A DNA stretch of 64,000 nt from NCBI GenBank assembly GCA_004299555.1, contig SCQU01000013.1, positions 62,001 to 126,000 of the forward strand. Reading direction: 5' to 3'. The stretch's first letter is position 1; each line of letters starts with the position of its first letter. This stretch comes from Rhodanobacteraceae bacterium (GTDB taxonomy: Bacteria; Pseudomonadota; Gammaproteobacteria; Xanthomonadales; Rhodanobacteraceae). The notes under the pieces are model-generated. The model was not told where the DNA came from. It did no database searches and saw only the letters and a program-made list of their open reading frames with translations. Position numbers and translations under genes: made by a program. Below are positions 53,478 through 63,372 of the stretch, piece after piece.

Positions 53478-53541
53478 GGGCTACTCCGGAAAATTACTGG
53501 TGGAACCACGCAGGATTCGGGCTCCGATGATTCTGCGCCGG

Positions 53542-53593
53542 ACGGCGGTGCCGCCCGGCCGCGCCGGTAGCGCGGCCGCAGCCAAACGGCTGC
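53542..53593 (-). other. Stem-loop cluster in the rpsD-rpoA spacer
   Basis: Adjacent inverted repeats: a small GGCGG/CCGCC repeat just before 53556, a perfect 9-bp stem CGGCCGCGC/GCGCGGCCG with a 5-base loop (53556-53578), and a 6-bp stem GCAGCC/GGCTGC with a 4-base loop (53578-53593). They fill much of the 136-base spacer. No T-run follows, so they are probably RNA processing or stability structures. Confidence 0.5.
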
Positions 53594-53613
53594 GGCGCGC
53601 CGGTCACGACGTC

Positions 53614-54243
53614 TTACTTTGAATACAACTCGACGATCAGCGCCTCGTTGATGTCGGTTGGCAATTCGCTGCGGTCCGGCAGTGCCTTGAACACGCCCGC
53701 CGCATTCTTTGCGTCGGTCTCGATCCAGCCCGGTCGCAGATCCATGCTTTCGGAAACCTTGATGGCCTCCTGCACGCGCAACTGCTTTTGCGCGTTCTCG
53801 GTGAGCTTGACCTCGTCGCCGGGGCGCATCACATACGAGGGGACGTTGCACTTCTTGCCGTTGACCATCACCGCCTTGTGCGACACCAGCTGGCGCGCTT
53901 GCGCGCGCGTCACCGCGAAGCCCATGCGGTAGACCACGTTGTCGAGCCGCGCTTCCAGCAGACGCAACAGGTTTTCGCCCGTGTTGCCCTTCAGCTGGGC
54001 TGCCTTCTTGTAGTAGTTGCTGAACTGGCGCTCGAGCACACCGTAGATGCGCTTGACCTTCTGCTTCTCGCGCAACTGGATGGCGTAATCGGACGGGCGC
54101 GAACGCTTGGCGGCAACACCGTGCTGGCCAGGCTTGTTGTCAAACTTGCACTTTGAATCAATCGCGCGCGCCGGGCTCTTCAGCGACAGGTCAGCGCCCT
54201 CGCGACGAGCCAGTTTGCAGGTGGGACCAAGGTAACGTGCCAT
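53614..54243 (-). CDS. rpsD: 30S ribosomal protein S4
   Basis: A 209-residue S4, a 16S rRNA-binding primary assembly protein. [19 protein letters not shown] and the S4 domain ([20 protein letters not shown], then [10 protein letters not shown]) are typical. In gammaproteobacteria S4 also represses the alpha operon by binding its mRNA; whether the site is conserved here was not assessed. Confidence 0.98.
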   Translation of the reverse strand: MARYLGPTCKLARREGADLSLKSPARAIDSKCKFDNKPGQHGVAAKRSRPSDYAIQLREKQKVKRIYGVLERQFSNYYKKAAQLKGNTGENLLRLLEARLDNVVYRMGFAVTRAQARQLVSHKAVMVNGKKCNVPSYVMRPGDEVKLTENAQKQLRVQEAIKVSESMDLRPGWIETDAKNAAGVFKALPDRSELPTDINEALIVELYSK

Positions 54244-54317
54244 ATTCCTTCCGATTTGTCAGGCCGCGAACGGCCGAGTTTGATTCAGGCGGCCGCTTCG
54301 GTCGCCAGCCACAGGTC

Positions 54318-54707
54318 TCAGACGCGGCGCTTTTTGGGCGGACGGCAGCCGTTGTGCGGTATGGGTGTGACATCCACGATGTTGGTCACCTTGTAGCCAA
54401 GCGTGTTCAACGAGCGCACCGCCGACTCGCGGCCCGGGCCCGGGCCCTTGATCCGCACTTCCAGCGACTTCACGCCATAGTCCAGCGCCACGCGGCCGGC
54501 CTTTTCGGCCGCAACCTGCGCCGCGAACGGCGTCGACTTGCGCGAACCACGAAAACCGGCACCGCCGGAAGTCGCCCACGACAATGCGTTGCCCTGGCGA
54601 TCGGTGATGGTGACGATGGTGTTGTTGAACGAAGCGTGGACGTGGGCGACACCGTCGGTGACGATGCGCTTGGTCTTCTTCTTCGACTTGGCTGCTGGTT
54701 TGTCCAT
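54318..54707 (-). CDS. rpsK: 30S ribosomal protein S11
   Basis: A 129-residue S11, part of the platform near the mRNA exit. [20 protein letters not shown] and [20 protein letters not shown] are intact. Alpha-operon position between rpsM and rpsD. Confidence 0.98.
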   Translation of the reverse strand: MDKPAAKSKKKTKRIVTDGVAHVHASFNNTIVTITDRQGNALSWATSGGAGFRGSRKSTPFAAQVAAEKAGRVALDYGVKSLEVRIKGPGPGRESAVRSLNTLGYKVTNIVDVTPIPHNGCRPPKKRRV

Positions 54708-54767
54708 GGGGGATCCGGTTGAATGGTTGTTGCGGCAAAACGGGGCGGGCCGGCGGGCCCGCCTGGC

Positions 54768-55124
54768 TTACCTCTTGATCGCGCGCCGCGGGCCCTTGCG
54801 GGTACGCGCGTTGGTGCGGGTGCGCTGCCCACGTACCGGCAGGCCGCGGCGATGACGCAGGCCGCGATAGGTCCCAAGATCCATCAGGCGCTTGATGCTG
54901 ATGCCGACCTCACGCCGCAGGTCACCTTCCACGGTGAACTTCGCCACTTCGCGGCGCAGCGTATCGACCTCGCCCTCGGAGAGCGACTTGATCAGCGTGG
55001 CCGGTTCAATGCCAGCCGCCTCGCAGACCTTGCGTGAACGGGTGCGGCCAATGCCGTAGATGCTTTGCAGACCGATCCAAACGTGCTTGTTGACCGGCAG
55101 GTTGATGCCCGCGATGCGTGCCAT
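54768..55124 (-). CDS. rpsM: 30S ribosomal protein S13
   Basis: A 118-residue S13 at the subunit head, contacting the 50S and t[23 protein letters not shown] and the end [20 protein letters not shown] are typical. First gene of the alpha part, 157 bases after secY with no rpmJ in between. Confidence 0.98.
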   Translation of the reverse strand: MARIAGINLPVNKHVWIGLQSIYGIGRTRSRKVCEAAGIEPATLIKSLSEGEVDTLRREVAKFTVEGDLRREVGISIKRLMDLGTYRGLRHRRGLPVRGQRTRTNARTRKGPRRAIKR

Positions 55125-55281
55125 GTGCGGTTACTCCACCTCAAATGCGTTGCCGACTCGGCAAACTGTTAATTATAGCCAGATTTTGGACCCGATGGAA
55201 ATGCTCTCCACCTGGTCTTCGGTACCCCGCGCCTGGCCCGATCCTCCGGCCAGCGCATCTCCTGCAAGCCACCCCGCCGCG

Positions 55282-56613
55282 TCAGTTGCGGCGCAGGCTG
55301 GCCTTCTTCAGCAAATTCTCGTACTGGTGCGAATACAGGTGTGCAGCAACCTGCGCACGGAAGTCCATTGCCACCACGACCACGATCAGCAACGACGTAC
55401 CGCCAAAATAGAACGGCACATGCCATTCGCTCTGCATGAAGTCAGGAATCAGGCACACCGCCGCCAGGTAGATCGCGCCGGCGCCGGTCAGGCGCGTCAG
55501 CACGGCGTCGATGTAGTCGGCCGTCGCCTTGCCCGGGCGCATGCCGGGAATCAGTGCGCCCGAACGCTTCAGATTGTCCGCGGTTTCCTGCGAGTTGAAC
55601 ACGATCGCGGTATAGAAGAACGCGAAGACAATGATCAACGTAGCCATGATGATTTCGTAGATCGGCTCGCCCGGGGTCAATACGGTCGTTATGGTCTGCA
55701 GCCAGTGCAGCTGGCTGGCATTCGAGAACCAGCTCGACGCGGTGGCCGGGAACAGCATCAGCGACGAGGCGAAAATCGGCGGGATGACGCCCGACATGTT
55801 GATCTTGAGCGGCAGGTGCGAACTCTGGTTCGCATAGGCATTGGCGCCGCCCTGGCGCCGCGCGTAGTTCACCGTGATCCGCCGTTGCGCGCTCTCCATG
55901 AACACGACGAAGGCCGTGACCCCCAGCACGATCACGATCACGATCAGTGCCTTGATCGCCGAAAGCTGGCCGTTGCTGGTCATCGTGAAGGTTTGCGTCA
56001 GTGCCTGCGGCAGGCCCGCAACGATGCCGGCGAAAATGATCAGCGAAATGCCGTTGCCGACTCCGCGCTCAGTCATCTGCTCGCCCAGCCACATCAGGAA
56101 CATGCTGCCGGCGGTAAGCCCGATGACCGAAGCAAAAATGAAGCCGAAACCCGGGTCGTACACGATCGGCACGCCACCGGACATCCCTTCCTTCTGCAAC
56201 GCCATCGCGATGCCGAACGCCTGGAATGCCGACAGCCCGACCGTACCCCAGCGGGTGTACTTGGTCATGATCCGCTGCCCGGCCTGGCCTTCCTTCTTCA
56301 GCTGCTGCCAGCTTGGCAATACCGAACCCATCATCTGCACCACGATGGATGCCGAGATGTAGGGAATGACGCCCAGGGCAAACAGCGAAAACCGCGCAAG
56401 CGCCCCGCCCGAGAACATGTTGAACATGCTCATCAGGCCGCCGCCTTGCTCGATCATCCGCGTCATGGCCTCCGGGTTGACGCCCGGGACCGGGATGAAC
56501 GAACCCAGCCGGAACACGATCAACGCGCCGACCAGGAACAGCAGACGCTGCCGCAGCTCGGTCATCTTGCCGAGCTGCGCCAGCGGATTTGACGATGTGT
56601 TGCCAGCCGCCAA
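55282..56613 (-). CDS. secY: Protein translocase subunit SecY
   Basis: A 443-residue ten-helix channel of the Sec translocon. Conserved blocks include LRQRLLFLVGALIVFRLGSF, IPVPGVNPEA and IMTKYTRWGTVGLSAFQAFG. It closes the spc part of the cluster. The spacer behind it lacks the usual rpmJ. Confidence 0.97.
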   Translation of the reverse strand: MAAGNTSSNPLAQLGKMTELRQRLLFLVGALIVFRLGSFIPVPGVNPEAMTRMIEQGGGLMSMFNMFSGGALARFSLFALGVIPYISASIVVQMMGSVLPSWQQLKKEGQAGQRIMTKYTRWGTVGLSAFQAFGIAMALQKEGMSGGVPIVYDPGFGFIFASVIGLTAGSMFLMWLGEQMTERGVGNGISLIIFAGIVAGLPQALTQTFTMTSNGQLSAIKALIVIVIVLGVTAFVVFMESAQRRITVNYARRQGGANAYANQSSHLPLKINMSGVIPPIFASSLMLFPATASSWFSNASQLHWLQTITTVLTPGEPIYEIIMATLIIVFAFFYTAIVFNSQETADNLKRSGALIPGMRPGKATADYIDAVLTRLTGAGAIYLAAVCLIPDFMQSEWHVPFYFGGTSLLIVVVVAMDFRAQVAAHLYSHQYENLLKKASLRRN

Positions 56614-56618
56614 GTCGC

Positions 56619-57050
56619 TTACTCCACGCTGCCGCCAGCGGCTTCAATCGCGGCCTTGGCGCCCGCGGTCGCGAGCAGGCCCGTAACCTTGATCGCCCGG
56701 CCGATCTCGCCCTTCTTGACGATCTTGACGCGTCTGGCCTTGCCGTCGACCAGCTTGGCTGCCCGCAGCACCGTCAGGTCGATCGCATCCTGCTTCAGGC
56801 CCGCAATCTGGTACAAGAAGACCTGCTGCGACTCGGCCTTCAGCTTCGAACGGAAGCCCACCTTCGGCAGACGCCGCTGGATGGGCATCTGGCCGCCCTC
56901 GAAACCAACGGTGTGCGTGTTGCCCGCGCGCGCATGTTGACCCTTGTGGCCGCGTCCGGCGGTCTTGCCAAGGCCCGAACCAATGCCGCGCGCAACGCGC
57001 CGGCGGTCCTTGCGGGAACCCTTGGCGGGCTTCAGTGTGTTCAATCGCAT
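56619..57050 (-). CDS. rplO: 50S ribosomal protein L15
   Basis: A 143-residue L15 with the glycine-rich N-terminal arm (RGIGSGLGKTAGRGHKGQHA) that inserts into 23S rRNA. Located 5 bases before secY on the transcript. Confidence 0.97.
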   Translation of the reverse strand: MRLNTLKPAKGSRKDRRRVARGIGSGLGKTAGRGHKGQHARAGNTHTVGFEGGQMPIQRRLPKVGFRSKLKAESQQVFLYQIAGLKQDAIDLTVLRAAKLVDGKARRVKIVKKGEIGRAIKVTGLLATAGAKAAIEAAGGSVE

Positions 57051-57053
57051 GAC

Positions 57054-57254
57054 TTACTCCTCGACCCGCACCAGATAATTGACCGTATTGATGAGGCCGC
57101 GCACCTGCGGGCTGTCTTTCAACTCGCGCACGTCACCGGTACGGTTCAGGCCCAGGGCCCGTACGCTCAGGCGATGGCGCATCTGTACCCCACGCAGGCC
57201 TCCGACGAGGCGCACCTTGACGGTTCCGGCGGAAGCGGATTTCTTAGGCGACAT
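57054..57254 (-). CDS. rpmD: 50S ribosomal protein L30
   Basis: A 66-residue L30. [20 protein letters not shown] and [19 protein letters not shown] are typical. The start ATG at 57254 lies inside the rpsE 3' end (11-base overlap), so translation is coupled to S5. Confidence 0.96.
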   Translation of the reverse strand: MSPKKSASAGTVKVRLVGGLRGVQMRHRLSVRALGLNRTGDVRELKDSPQVRGLINTVNYLVRVEE

Positions 57255-57753
57255 GACCCAGCTCCTCGACCTTCTTGCCACGCTTGGCCGCAATGTAGCG
57301 CGGGCTGGCGACGGACTCGAGGCCCTTGATGGTGGCGCGCACCAGGTTGATCGGGTTGCGGGAGCCGACCGCCTTGGCCAGCACGTTCTTGACCCCAACC
57401 ACTTCCAGCACTGCGCGCATCGCACCGCCCGCGATGACGCCCGTACCTTCCGATGCCGGCTGCATGTACACCCGCGCCGCGCCGTGGTTGGCCTTGACTG
57501 CATACCAGAGGGTCCCGTTGTTCAGATCCACGGTGACCATGTTGCGCCGCGCCCGTTCCATCGCCTTGGAAATGGCGGCCGGCACCTCACGCGCCTTGCC
57601 GTAGCCAAAGCCGACCTTGCCCGCGCCATCGCCAACGACGGTCAGCGCGGTAAAGCTCATCTGCCGCCCGCCCTTGACCGTCTTGGCCACGCGGTTGACG
57701 GCGATCAGCTTTTCGAGCATCCCGTCGGAGTCTTCGCGATCGTGATTTGCCAT
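57244..57753 (-). CDS. rpsE: 30S ribosomal protein S5
   Basis: A 169-residue S5, important for decoding fidelity. [20 protein letters not shown] and [20 protein letters not shown] are intact. The gene is preceded by an unusually long 230-base gap from rplR. Confidence 0.98.
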   Translation of the reverse strand: MANHDREDSDGMLEKLIAVNRVAKTVKGGRQMSFTALTVVGDGAGKVGFGYGKAREVPAAISKAMERARRNMVTVDLNNGTLWYAVKANHGAARVYMQPASEGTGVIAGGAMRAVLEVVGVKNVLAKAVGSRNPINLVRATIKGLESVASPRYIAAKRGKKVEELGHVA

Positions 57754-57983
57754 GTCTTCACCTTGCGCCCGGAAAGTGCGGGCAGTTGTTTACGGCATCA
57801 AGCCGCTTGGAGTTGTTTTGAACAATAAGGCCGCGGGCAACCGCTTCGGACTACCCTGCTGCCGGTGCCGCAATCCACCGTGGAACCCGAGCCGCGGCGA
57901 CCATGGAACGATCGCAAAGTAAACGAACCGGGATCGCACGCGAACCCAAACCCGCGGTCGCGCACGCTGCGCGCTTCCACCCA
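57754..57983 (-). other. Unusual 230-base gap between rplR and rpsE
   Basis: Normally rplR and rpsE are nearly adjacent. Here 230 bases intervene with no recognised gene. A 64-codon frame (57790-57984) starts with an ATG overlapping the rplR stop, but its translation is basic and low-complexity and matches nothing recognised. It may be an inserted piece of DNA or a regulatory stretch. Confidence 0.55.
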
Positions 57984-58340
57984 TCAGAACTTCAGACCCG
58001 CTTCCCGCGCGGCGTCAGCCAACGCGGCGACGCGGCCGTGATACTTCAAGCCCGAGCGGTCAAACGCCACCGACTCGACGCCCGCCGCCCGCGCCTTCTC
58101 GGCAACCGCCTTGCCCACCGCCGCGGCGGCGAGCTTGTTCTTGGTGCCGGAAAGCCCTTCCTTCACCGCCTTCTGCGTCGTCGACGCGGCCGCAAGGATG
58201 GTCTCGCCGTCGGCCGCAATCACCTGCGCGTAAATGTGCTGGCCCGTACGATGCACACTGAGACGTGGCACCGCGAGCATGTGGATGTGTGCGCGCGTAG
58301 ATTTTGCGCGGCGCAGGCGTGATGTCTTCTTGTTGATCAT
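57984..58340 (-). CDS. rplR: 50S ribosomal protein L18
   Basis: A 118-residue L18 that binds 5S r[23 protein letters not shown] and the end [20 protein letters not shown] are typical. The stop TGA overlaps an ATG of the unexplained frame that follows. Confidence 0.97.
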   Translation of the reverse strand: MINKKTSRLRRAKSTRAHIHMLAVPRLSVHRTGQHIYAQVIAADGETILAAASTTQKAVKEGLSGTKNKLAAAAVGKAVAEKARAAGVESVAFDRSGLKYHGRVAALADAAREAGLKF

Positions 58341-58344
58341 AGCC

Positions 58345-58869
58345 CTAAGCCTTCTTCGCTTCTTTCAGCGTGATGTGCTCGCCCGCGTACCGCACGCCCT
58401 TGCCCTTGTAGGGTTCCGGCGGCCGGAACGCGCGGATCTTGGCTGCCGTCTCGCCCACCTGCTGCTTGTCGGCGCCCTTCACCAGGATCTCGGTGGCCGA
58501 TGGCGTCTCCAGCGTGATGCCCACCGGCGCCGGGAACACCACGGGGTGCGAAAACCCCAGCGCCAGGTTGAGGTTCTTGCCCTGGATGGCGGCCCGGAAG
58601 CCCACGCCCACGAGCTCGAGTTTGCGCTCGTAACCCTTGCTGACGCCCTGCACCATGTTGGCAAGCAACGCCCGCGTCGTGCCCGCAAACCTGGTCTCGG
58701 CGGTACCGTCGCCGCAGGTGATGTGGCCGTCCTTGTTGCCAATTTCAACGCCGGCGATGGCGTGCATCTTCAAGGTACCCTTGGGCCCCTTGACGGTAAT
58801 TTCATCCTTGCCCAGCTGGACTTCGACGCCCTTGGGCAACGCGATTGGTTTCTTGGCTACTCGTGACAT
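58345..58869 (-). CDS. rplF: 50S ribosomal protein L6
   Basis: A 174-residue L6 near the factor-binding site of the large subunit. [20 protein letters not shown] and [18 protein letters not shown] are typical. Tightly linked to rplR (4 bases) and rpsH. Confidence 0.97.
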   Translation of the reverse strand: MSRVAKKPIALPKGVEVQLGKDEITVKGPKGTLKMHAIAGVEIGNKDGHITCGDGTAETRFAGTTRALLANMVQGVSKGYERKLELVGVGFRAAIQGKNLNLALGFSHPVVFPAPVGITLETPSATEILVKGADKQQVGETAAKIRAFRPPEPYKGKGVRYAGEHITLKEAKKA

Positions 58870-58887
58870 GTCAGTGCTCCATCCACA

Positions 58888-59283
58888 TTAGGCGACCCGG
58901 CCAATGACTTCGCCGCCCAGGCCCTTGGCGCGGGCCTGCACATCGGTCATGAGGCCGGCCGACGTGGACACGATGGCGATACCAAGGCCACCCATCACTT
59001 TGGGCAACTCGCCCTTGCCACGATACACACGCAAGCCCGGACGGCTGACGCGCTGGATCTTCTCGATCGCCGGCTTGCCCTCGAAATACTTCAGCTTGAT
59101 TTCCAGCTGTGCCTTGCCGTCGGCCTCGGCGCGGCGCGAGTCCAGCACGTAGCCTTCCGCCTTCAGAAGGTCGGCGAGCGCCTGGCGCAGCTTGGAGGCC
59201 GGCATGCTGACCGCGGGCTTGCCCATGGCCTGGGCGTTGCGGATGCGGGTAAACATGTCAGCGATGGGATCAGTCATGCTCAT
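58888..59283 (-). CDS. rpsH: 30S ribosomal protein S8
   Basis: A 131-residue S8, which binds the central domain of 16S r[41 protein letters not shown] and [15 protein letters not shown] are typical. In E. coli S8 also represses the spc operon. Confidence 0.98.
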   Translation of the reverse strand: MSMTDPIADMFTRIRNAQAMGKPAVSMPASKLRQALADLLKAEGYVLDSRRAEADGKAQLEIKLKYFEGKPAIEKIQRVSRPGLRVYRGKGELPKVMGGLGIAIVSTSAGLMTDVQARAKGLGGEVIGRVA

Positions 59284-59367
59284 GGGTTGTTTCCTTGAGT
59301 CTGCATCGATATCCGAAAAATCAAAAGGACGTGCTCGGCCGCGTGCGATGCACGCCGTCGCTCAACG

Positions 59368-59673
59368 TCACCAGGACGCCTTGCGCAGGCCGGGTACGTC
59401 GCCGCGCATGGTGGCCTCGCGCAGCTTGCTGCGTCCCAAGCCAAACTTGGCATACACCGCGCGTGGCCGGCCCGTGAGCGCGCAGCGGGTGCGCAGGCGC
59501 GAGGGGCTCGAATCGCGCGGCAATTTCTGCAACTTGGCCGCCGCGGCCATTTTCTCGTCATAGGTCGCGTCCGCGCTCGCGATCACCTTCTTCAGGTCGA
59601 CCCGCTTGCCCGCGTGCCGCTTGATCAGCTTGGCACGCTTCAGGTCGCGGTTGATCATTGATTTCTTTGCCAT
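59368..59673 (-). CDS. rpsN: 30S ribosomal protein S14
   Basis: A 101-residue S14 of the zinc-free long type: [20 protein letters not shown] and [20 protein letters not shown]; no CxxC pairs are present. Start ATG at 59673, 10 bases after the rplE stop. Confidence 0.97.
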   Translation of the reverse strand: MAKKSMINRDLKRAKLIKRHAGKRVDLKKVIASADATYDEKMAAAAKLQKLPRDSSPSRLRTRCALTGRPRAVYAKFGLGRSKLREATMRGDVPGLRKASW

Positions 59674-59683
59674 GCTCGAATCC

Positions 59684-60223
59684 TCAGTTCCGGAACGGGA
59701 AGTGGAAGGCTTCCAGCAACGCCTTCGCCTCCGCGTCCGTACGCGCGGTGGTGGTGATGCAAATGTCCATGCCGCGCAGTGCATCCACCTGGTCGAAGTC
59801 GATCTCCGGGAAGATGATCTGCTCCTTGATGCCCATGTTGTAGTTGCCGCGGCCGTCGAACGCCCGGCCCGACACGCCGCGGAAGTCGCGCACGCGCGGC
59901 AACGCAACATTCACCAGACGGTCGAGAAACTCGTACATGTGGGCCCGGCGCAACGTCACCTTGCAGCCGATCGGCCAGCCCTCACGGATCTTGAAGGACG
60001 CGACCGAGGTACGCGCCTTGGTGATGATCGGTTTCTGGCCGGCGATCTTGGCCATGTCGGCGGTGGCGTTCTCCAGCACCTTCTTGTTTGCCGCCGCTTC
60101 GCCCACGCCCATGTTCAGCGTGATCTTGGTAAAACGCGGCACCTGCATCGGGTTCTGGTAGCCAAAGCGCTTCATCAGCGCCGGCGCCACTTCTTCTTTG
60201 TAGATTTTTTCAAGGCGGGTCAT
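59684..60223 (-). CDS. rplE: 50S ribosomal protein L5
   Basis: A 179-residue L5, which binds 5S rRNA and contacts t[23 protein letters not shown] and [20 protein letters not shown] are typical, ending in the conserved [20 protein letters not shown] region. The start at 60223 is chosen over a longer upstream extension. Confidence 0.97.
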   Translation of the reverse strand: MTRLEKIYKEEVAPALMKRFGYQNPMQVPRFTKITLNMGVGEAAANKKVLENATADMAKIAGQKPIITKARTSVASFKIREGWPIGCKVTLRRAHMYEFLDRLVNVALPRVRDFRGVSGRAFDGRGNYNMGIKEQIIFPEIDFDQVDALRGMDICITTTARTDAEAKALLEAFHFPFRN

Positions 60224-60233
60224 GGTTGATTCC

Positions 60234-60548
60234 TCATGCGTCCACGACTTCACCGGTGGAACGGAACACGCGCACCCTGCGCCCGTCGCCGAGCGTTTTG
60301 CGGCCTACGCGTTCACCCTTGCCGGTAGCCAAGTCGTACAACATGACATTGGAAATGTGGATCGGGGCCTCGCGCTCCACGATGCCACCCGGCTGTTGAG
60401 CCTGCGGGTTGGCCTTGGTGTGGCGCTTGACCATGTTGACGTTCTGCACGAACACGCGATCGCCCACGACACGCGTGACTTCGCCGTGCTGGCCCTTGTT
60501 CTTGCCCGTAACCACGAGCACCGTGTCGCCTTTGCGGATGCGATTCAT
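60234..60548 (-). CDS. rplX: 50S ribosomal protein L24
   Basis: A 104-residue L24 with a KOW motif ([20 protein letters not shown]), an early assembly initiator of the large subunit. Followed closely by rplE. Confidence 0.96.
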   Translation of the reverse strand: MNRIRKGDTVLVVTGKNKGQHGEVTRVVGDRVFVQNVNMVKRHTKANPQAQQPGGIVEREAPIHISNVMLYDLATGKGERVGRKTLGDGRRVRVFRSTGEVVDA

Positions 60549-60559
60549 GACGATATCCC

Positions 60560-60928
<369 letters not shown>

Positions 60929-60941
60929 GATCGCATCCTCC

Positions 60942-61205
60942 TCACTCGGCTGCGCGGGACACGACTTCCACAACCCGGAAGTGTTTGGTCTTGGACAACG
61001 GACGGCATTCGACGATGCTCACGATGTCACCCGCGTGGCACTCGCCCTTTTCATCGTGCGCGTGCAGCTTGGTCGAACGCCGCAGCAGCTTGCCGTACAG
61101 GCCGTGCTGCTCCTGGCGATCAATGAGCACCGTGACCGTCTTCGCGGCCTTGTTGCTGGTTACGCGGCCCCGCAGGGTGCGCGTGGTTGGATTGGTATCT
61201 GTCAT
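60942..61205 (-). CDS. rpsQ: 30S ribosomal protein S17
   Basis: An 87-residue S17, an early 16S rRNA binder. [20 protein letters not shown] and [16 protein letters not shown] are typical. Its ATG overlaps the rpmC stop; an in-frame GTG one codon earlier is an alternative. Confidence 0.96.
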   Translation of the reverse strand: MTDTNPTTRTLRGRVTSNKAAKTVTVLIDRQEQHGLYGKLLRRSTKLHAHDEKGECHAGDIVSIVECRPLSKTKHFRVVEVVSRAAE

Positions 61206-61405
61206 CACGCGGCTCCGTGGGTCTGTTTTTCACCCAGGATCGTTGCAGCACGCGCGATTTCGCGGCGTACCCTGGCGAACTGGTGGGTCTGGGCGTTCTG
61301 GCCTTGCGCCTTCTGCATGCGCAGGCTGAACTGTTCACGCCGCAGGTCGGCCACATGGTCGATCAGCTCCTGCGCGGACTTTTCGCGCATCTCTTTGGTA
61401 TCCAT
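61205..61405 (-). CDS. rpmC: 50S ribosomal protein L29
   Basis: A 66-residue L29 at the tunnel exit: [19 protein letters not shown], then [16 protein letters not shown]. The ATG at 61405 overlaps the rplP stop, so L16, L29 and S17 are translationally coupled. Confidence 0.96.
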   Translation of the reverse strand: MDTKEMREKSAQELIDHVADLRREQFSLRMQKAQGQNAQTHQFARVRREIARAATILGEKQTHGAA

Positions 61406-61818
61406 CACAGCAGCGCCCTGGTCGCGAATTGGGTTTGGACTGAAAGCTTGGCTGCAGCCAGGCGAAACGCCTCGCGCGCCTCGGCCTCGGTGACGCCTTC
61501 GATTTCATACAGCATGCGGCCCGGCTGGATCGGTGCCACCCAGTATTCGACGTTGCCCTTGCCAGCGCCCATGCGCACCTCGATCGGCTTCTTGGTGATC
61601 GGCTTGTCCGGGAATACACGGATCCACAACTTGCCGCCCCGCTTCACATAGCGGGTGATGCAGCGACGCGCCGCTTCAATCTCACGCGCAGTGACCGCGC
61701 CCCGGGAGGTCGCCTTCAGGCCGTACTCGCCGAAGCTGACGAGATTGCCCGAGAGGCTCAGGCCCCGGTTGCGGCCCTTGAACTGCTTGCGGAATTTGGT
61801 TCGCTTGGGTTGCAACAT
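61405..61818 (-). CDS. rplP: 50S ribosomal protein L16
   Basis: A 137-residue L16 near the peptidyl-transferase centre: [20 protein letters not shown] and [20 protein letters not shown] are typical. It lies 128 bases after rpsC, a longer spacer than usual. Confidence 0.98.
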   Translation of the reverse strand: MLQPKRTKFRKQFKGRNRGLSLSGNLVSFGEYGLKATSRGAVTAREIEAARRCITRYVKRGGKLWIRVFPDKPITKKPIEVRMGAGKGNVEYWVAPIQPGRMLYEIEGVTEAEAREAFRLAAAKLSVQTQFATRALL

Positions 61819-61946
61819 GATCGTTACTCTTTATTTGTGCGGTCGTTCCTGACCGCAAGGATCAAGAACGGCCATCCTGGCCTGACTTTTCGATAAAACC
61901 AGCCTTCCCTGGCCACGGATTACAAGTCGGGATCCTGTCCGGCTTC

Positions 61947-62714
61947 TCAGTGTTCGGCCGCGGTGCGTTCGCGACGCGCACGCGGCGCGCGTTCACGGCG
62001 GTTGTCATCATCGCGCGACCCGCGCTCGCGGCGCGACGACGGCGCATCGCCCCGCTCGTCTTCCTTGGGCTGGCCGACGGTCGCAAAATCGAAAATCTCG
62101 CCCTTGTAGATCCATACCTTGACGCCGATGACCCCGTAGGTCGTGTGCGCCTCCGCCAAACCGTAGTCGATGTCCGCGCGCAACGTGTGCAGCGGCACCC
62201 GGCCTTCGCGATACCATTCCGAGCGTGCGATCTCGGCGCCGTTGAGGCGGCCCGCGACGTTCACCTTGATGCCCAGACCGCCGAGGCGCATCGCGTTCTG
62301 CACCGCGCGCTTCATGGCGCGGCGAAACATGATGCGACGCTCGAGCTGCTGCGCGATCGACTCGGCCACCAGCTGTGCGTCGAGCTCGGGCTTGCGCACC
62401 TCGCTGACGTTGATGTGGGCCTCAACGCCCATGATCGCCGACACTTCCTTGCGCAGCTTCTCGATGTCCTCGCCCTTCTTGCCGATCACGACACCCGGCC
62501 GCGCGGTAAAAATGGTGATGTCGGCATTCTTCTGCGGACGGCTGATCAGGATCTTCGATACCCCGGCCTGCGCCAGCTTCTTCTTCAGGAGTTCGCGCAC
62601 CTTGAGGTCGGAAACCAGGTTCAGCGCGTACTGGCGCTTGCCCGCGAACCACTTCGAATTCCAGTCCTTGGAAATCCCAAGGCGAATCCCGATCGGGTTG
62701 ACTTTGTGACCCAT
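61947..62714 (-). CDS. rpsC: 30S ribosomal protein S3 with Arg/Asp-rich tail
   Basis: A 255-residue S3 with an intact KH domain and S3 C-domain ([40 protein letters not shown]). The last about 40 residues form a charged, Arg-rich tail ([20 protein letters not shown]) longer than in E. coli S3. S3 lines the mRNA entry channel. Confidence 0.97.
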   Translation of the reverse strand: MGHKVNPIGIRLGISKDWNSKWFAGKRQYALNLVSDLKVRELLKKKLAQAGVSKILISRPQKNADITIFTARPGVVIGKKGEDIEKLRKEVSAIMGVEAHINVSEVRKPELDAQLVAESIAQQLERRIMFRRAMKRAVQNAMRLGGLGIKVNVAGRLNGAEIARSEWYREGRVPLHTLRADIDYGLAEAHTTYGVIGVKVWIYKGEIFDFATVGQPKEDERGDAPSSRRERGSRDDDNRRERAPRARRERTAAEH

Positions 62715-62716
62715 GA

Positions 62717-63052
62717 TTAACCTACCTCGACCGTGATGTGCGATGTGCGCTTCAGGATGCGCGCGCCGCGCCCCTTGGCGCGTGCGTGCATGCGTTTCAT
62801 GACCGCGCCCTCATCCACATAAATGCGCGCGATCTTCAACTCGTCCACGTCTGCACCGACGTTGTTCTCGGCATTGGCCACCGCCGAGAGCAACACCTTG
62901 CGAACCAGGTGTGCGGCCTTCTTGTTGGTGTGCTCGAGTACCGCGCTGGCCTTGCCCACGGGCATGCCGCGGACCATGTCGGCGAGCAACCTGGCCTTCT
63001 GCGCCGAAATGCGCGCTCCGCGCAAAACCGCCTTGGCTTGAGTTGTAGTCAT
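62717..63052 (-). CDS. rplV: 50S ribosomal protein L22
   Basis: A 111-residue L22, which lines the exit tunnel (macrolide-resistance site region). [20 protein letters not shown] and [18 protein letters not shown] are typical. Start ATG at 63052; the stop nearly abuts rpsC. Confidence 0.97.
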   Translation of the reverse strand: MTTTQAKAVLRGARISAQKARLLADMVRGMPVGKASAVLEHTNKKAAHLVRKVLLSAVANAENNVGADVDELKIARIYVDEGAVMKRMHARAKGRGARILKRTSHITVEVG

Positions 63053-63063
63053 GTCCGATCCCA

Positions 63064-63360
63064 TTACTTCCTGGCCGGCGCAGCGGGTGCTGCAGCCTTC
63101 TTGTCGCCGCTGTGACCCTTGAACGTACGGGTCACCGCGAACTCGCCGAGCTTGTGCCCGACCATGTTTTCGTTGACCAGCACAGGCATGTGCAGGTGGC
63201 CGTTGTGCACCGCGATGGTCAAGCCGACCATCTCCGGCAAGATCATCGACCGCCGCGACCAGGTCTTGATCGGGCGCTTGCTGTTGCTCTGGTTCGCGGC
63301 TTCCACCTTCTTCAGCAGGTGCAAGTCGATGAACGGGCCTTTCTTGAGTGAACGTGGCAT
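63064..63360 (-). CDS. rpsS: 30S ribosomal protein S19
   Basis: A 98-residue S19 at the head of the small subunit. [20 protein letters not shown] and [20 protein letters not shown] are typical, ending in a short Ala-rich tail. Confidence 0.98.
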   Translation of the reverse strand: MPRSLKKGPFIDLHLLKKVEAANQSNSKRPIKTWSRRSMILPEMVGLTIAVHNGHLHMPVLVNENMVGHKLGEFAVTRTFKGHSGDKKAAAPAAPARK

Positions 63361-63372
63361 ATGCGTGAGCCT

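Noticed and set aside
55060-56592. 510-codon plus-strand frame opposite secY
   Set aside because: SecY is certain; the antisense frame is a codon-bias artefact.
57790-57984. 64-codon frame starting in the rplR stop as a real gene
   Set aside because: Not annotated as CDS because nothing in the translation is recognisable; kept only as a finding for checking.
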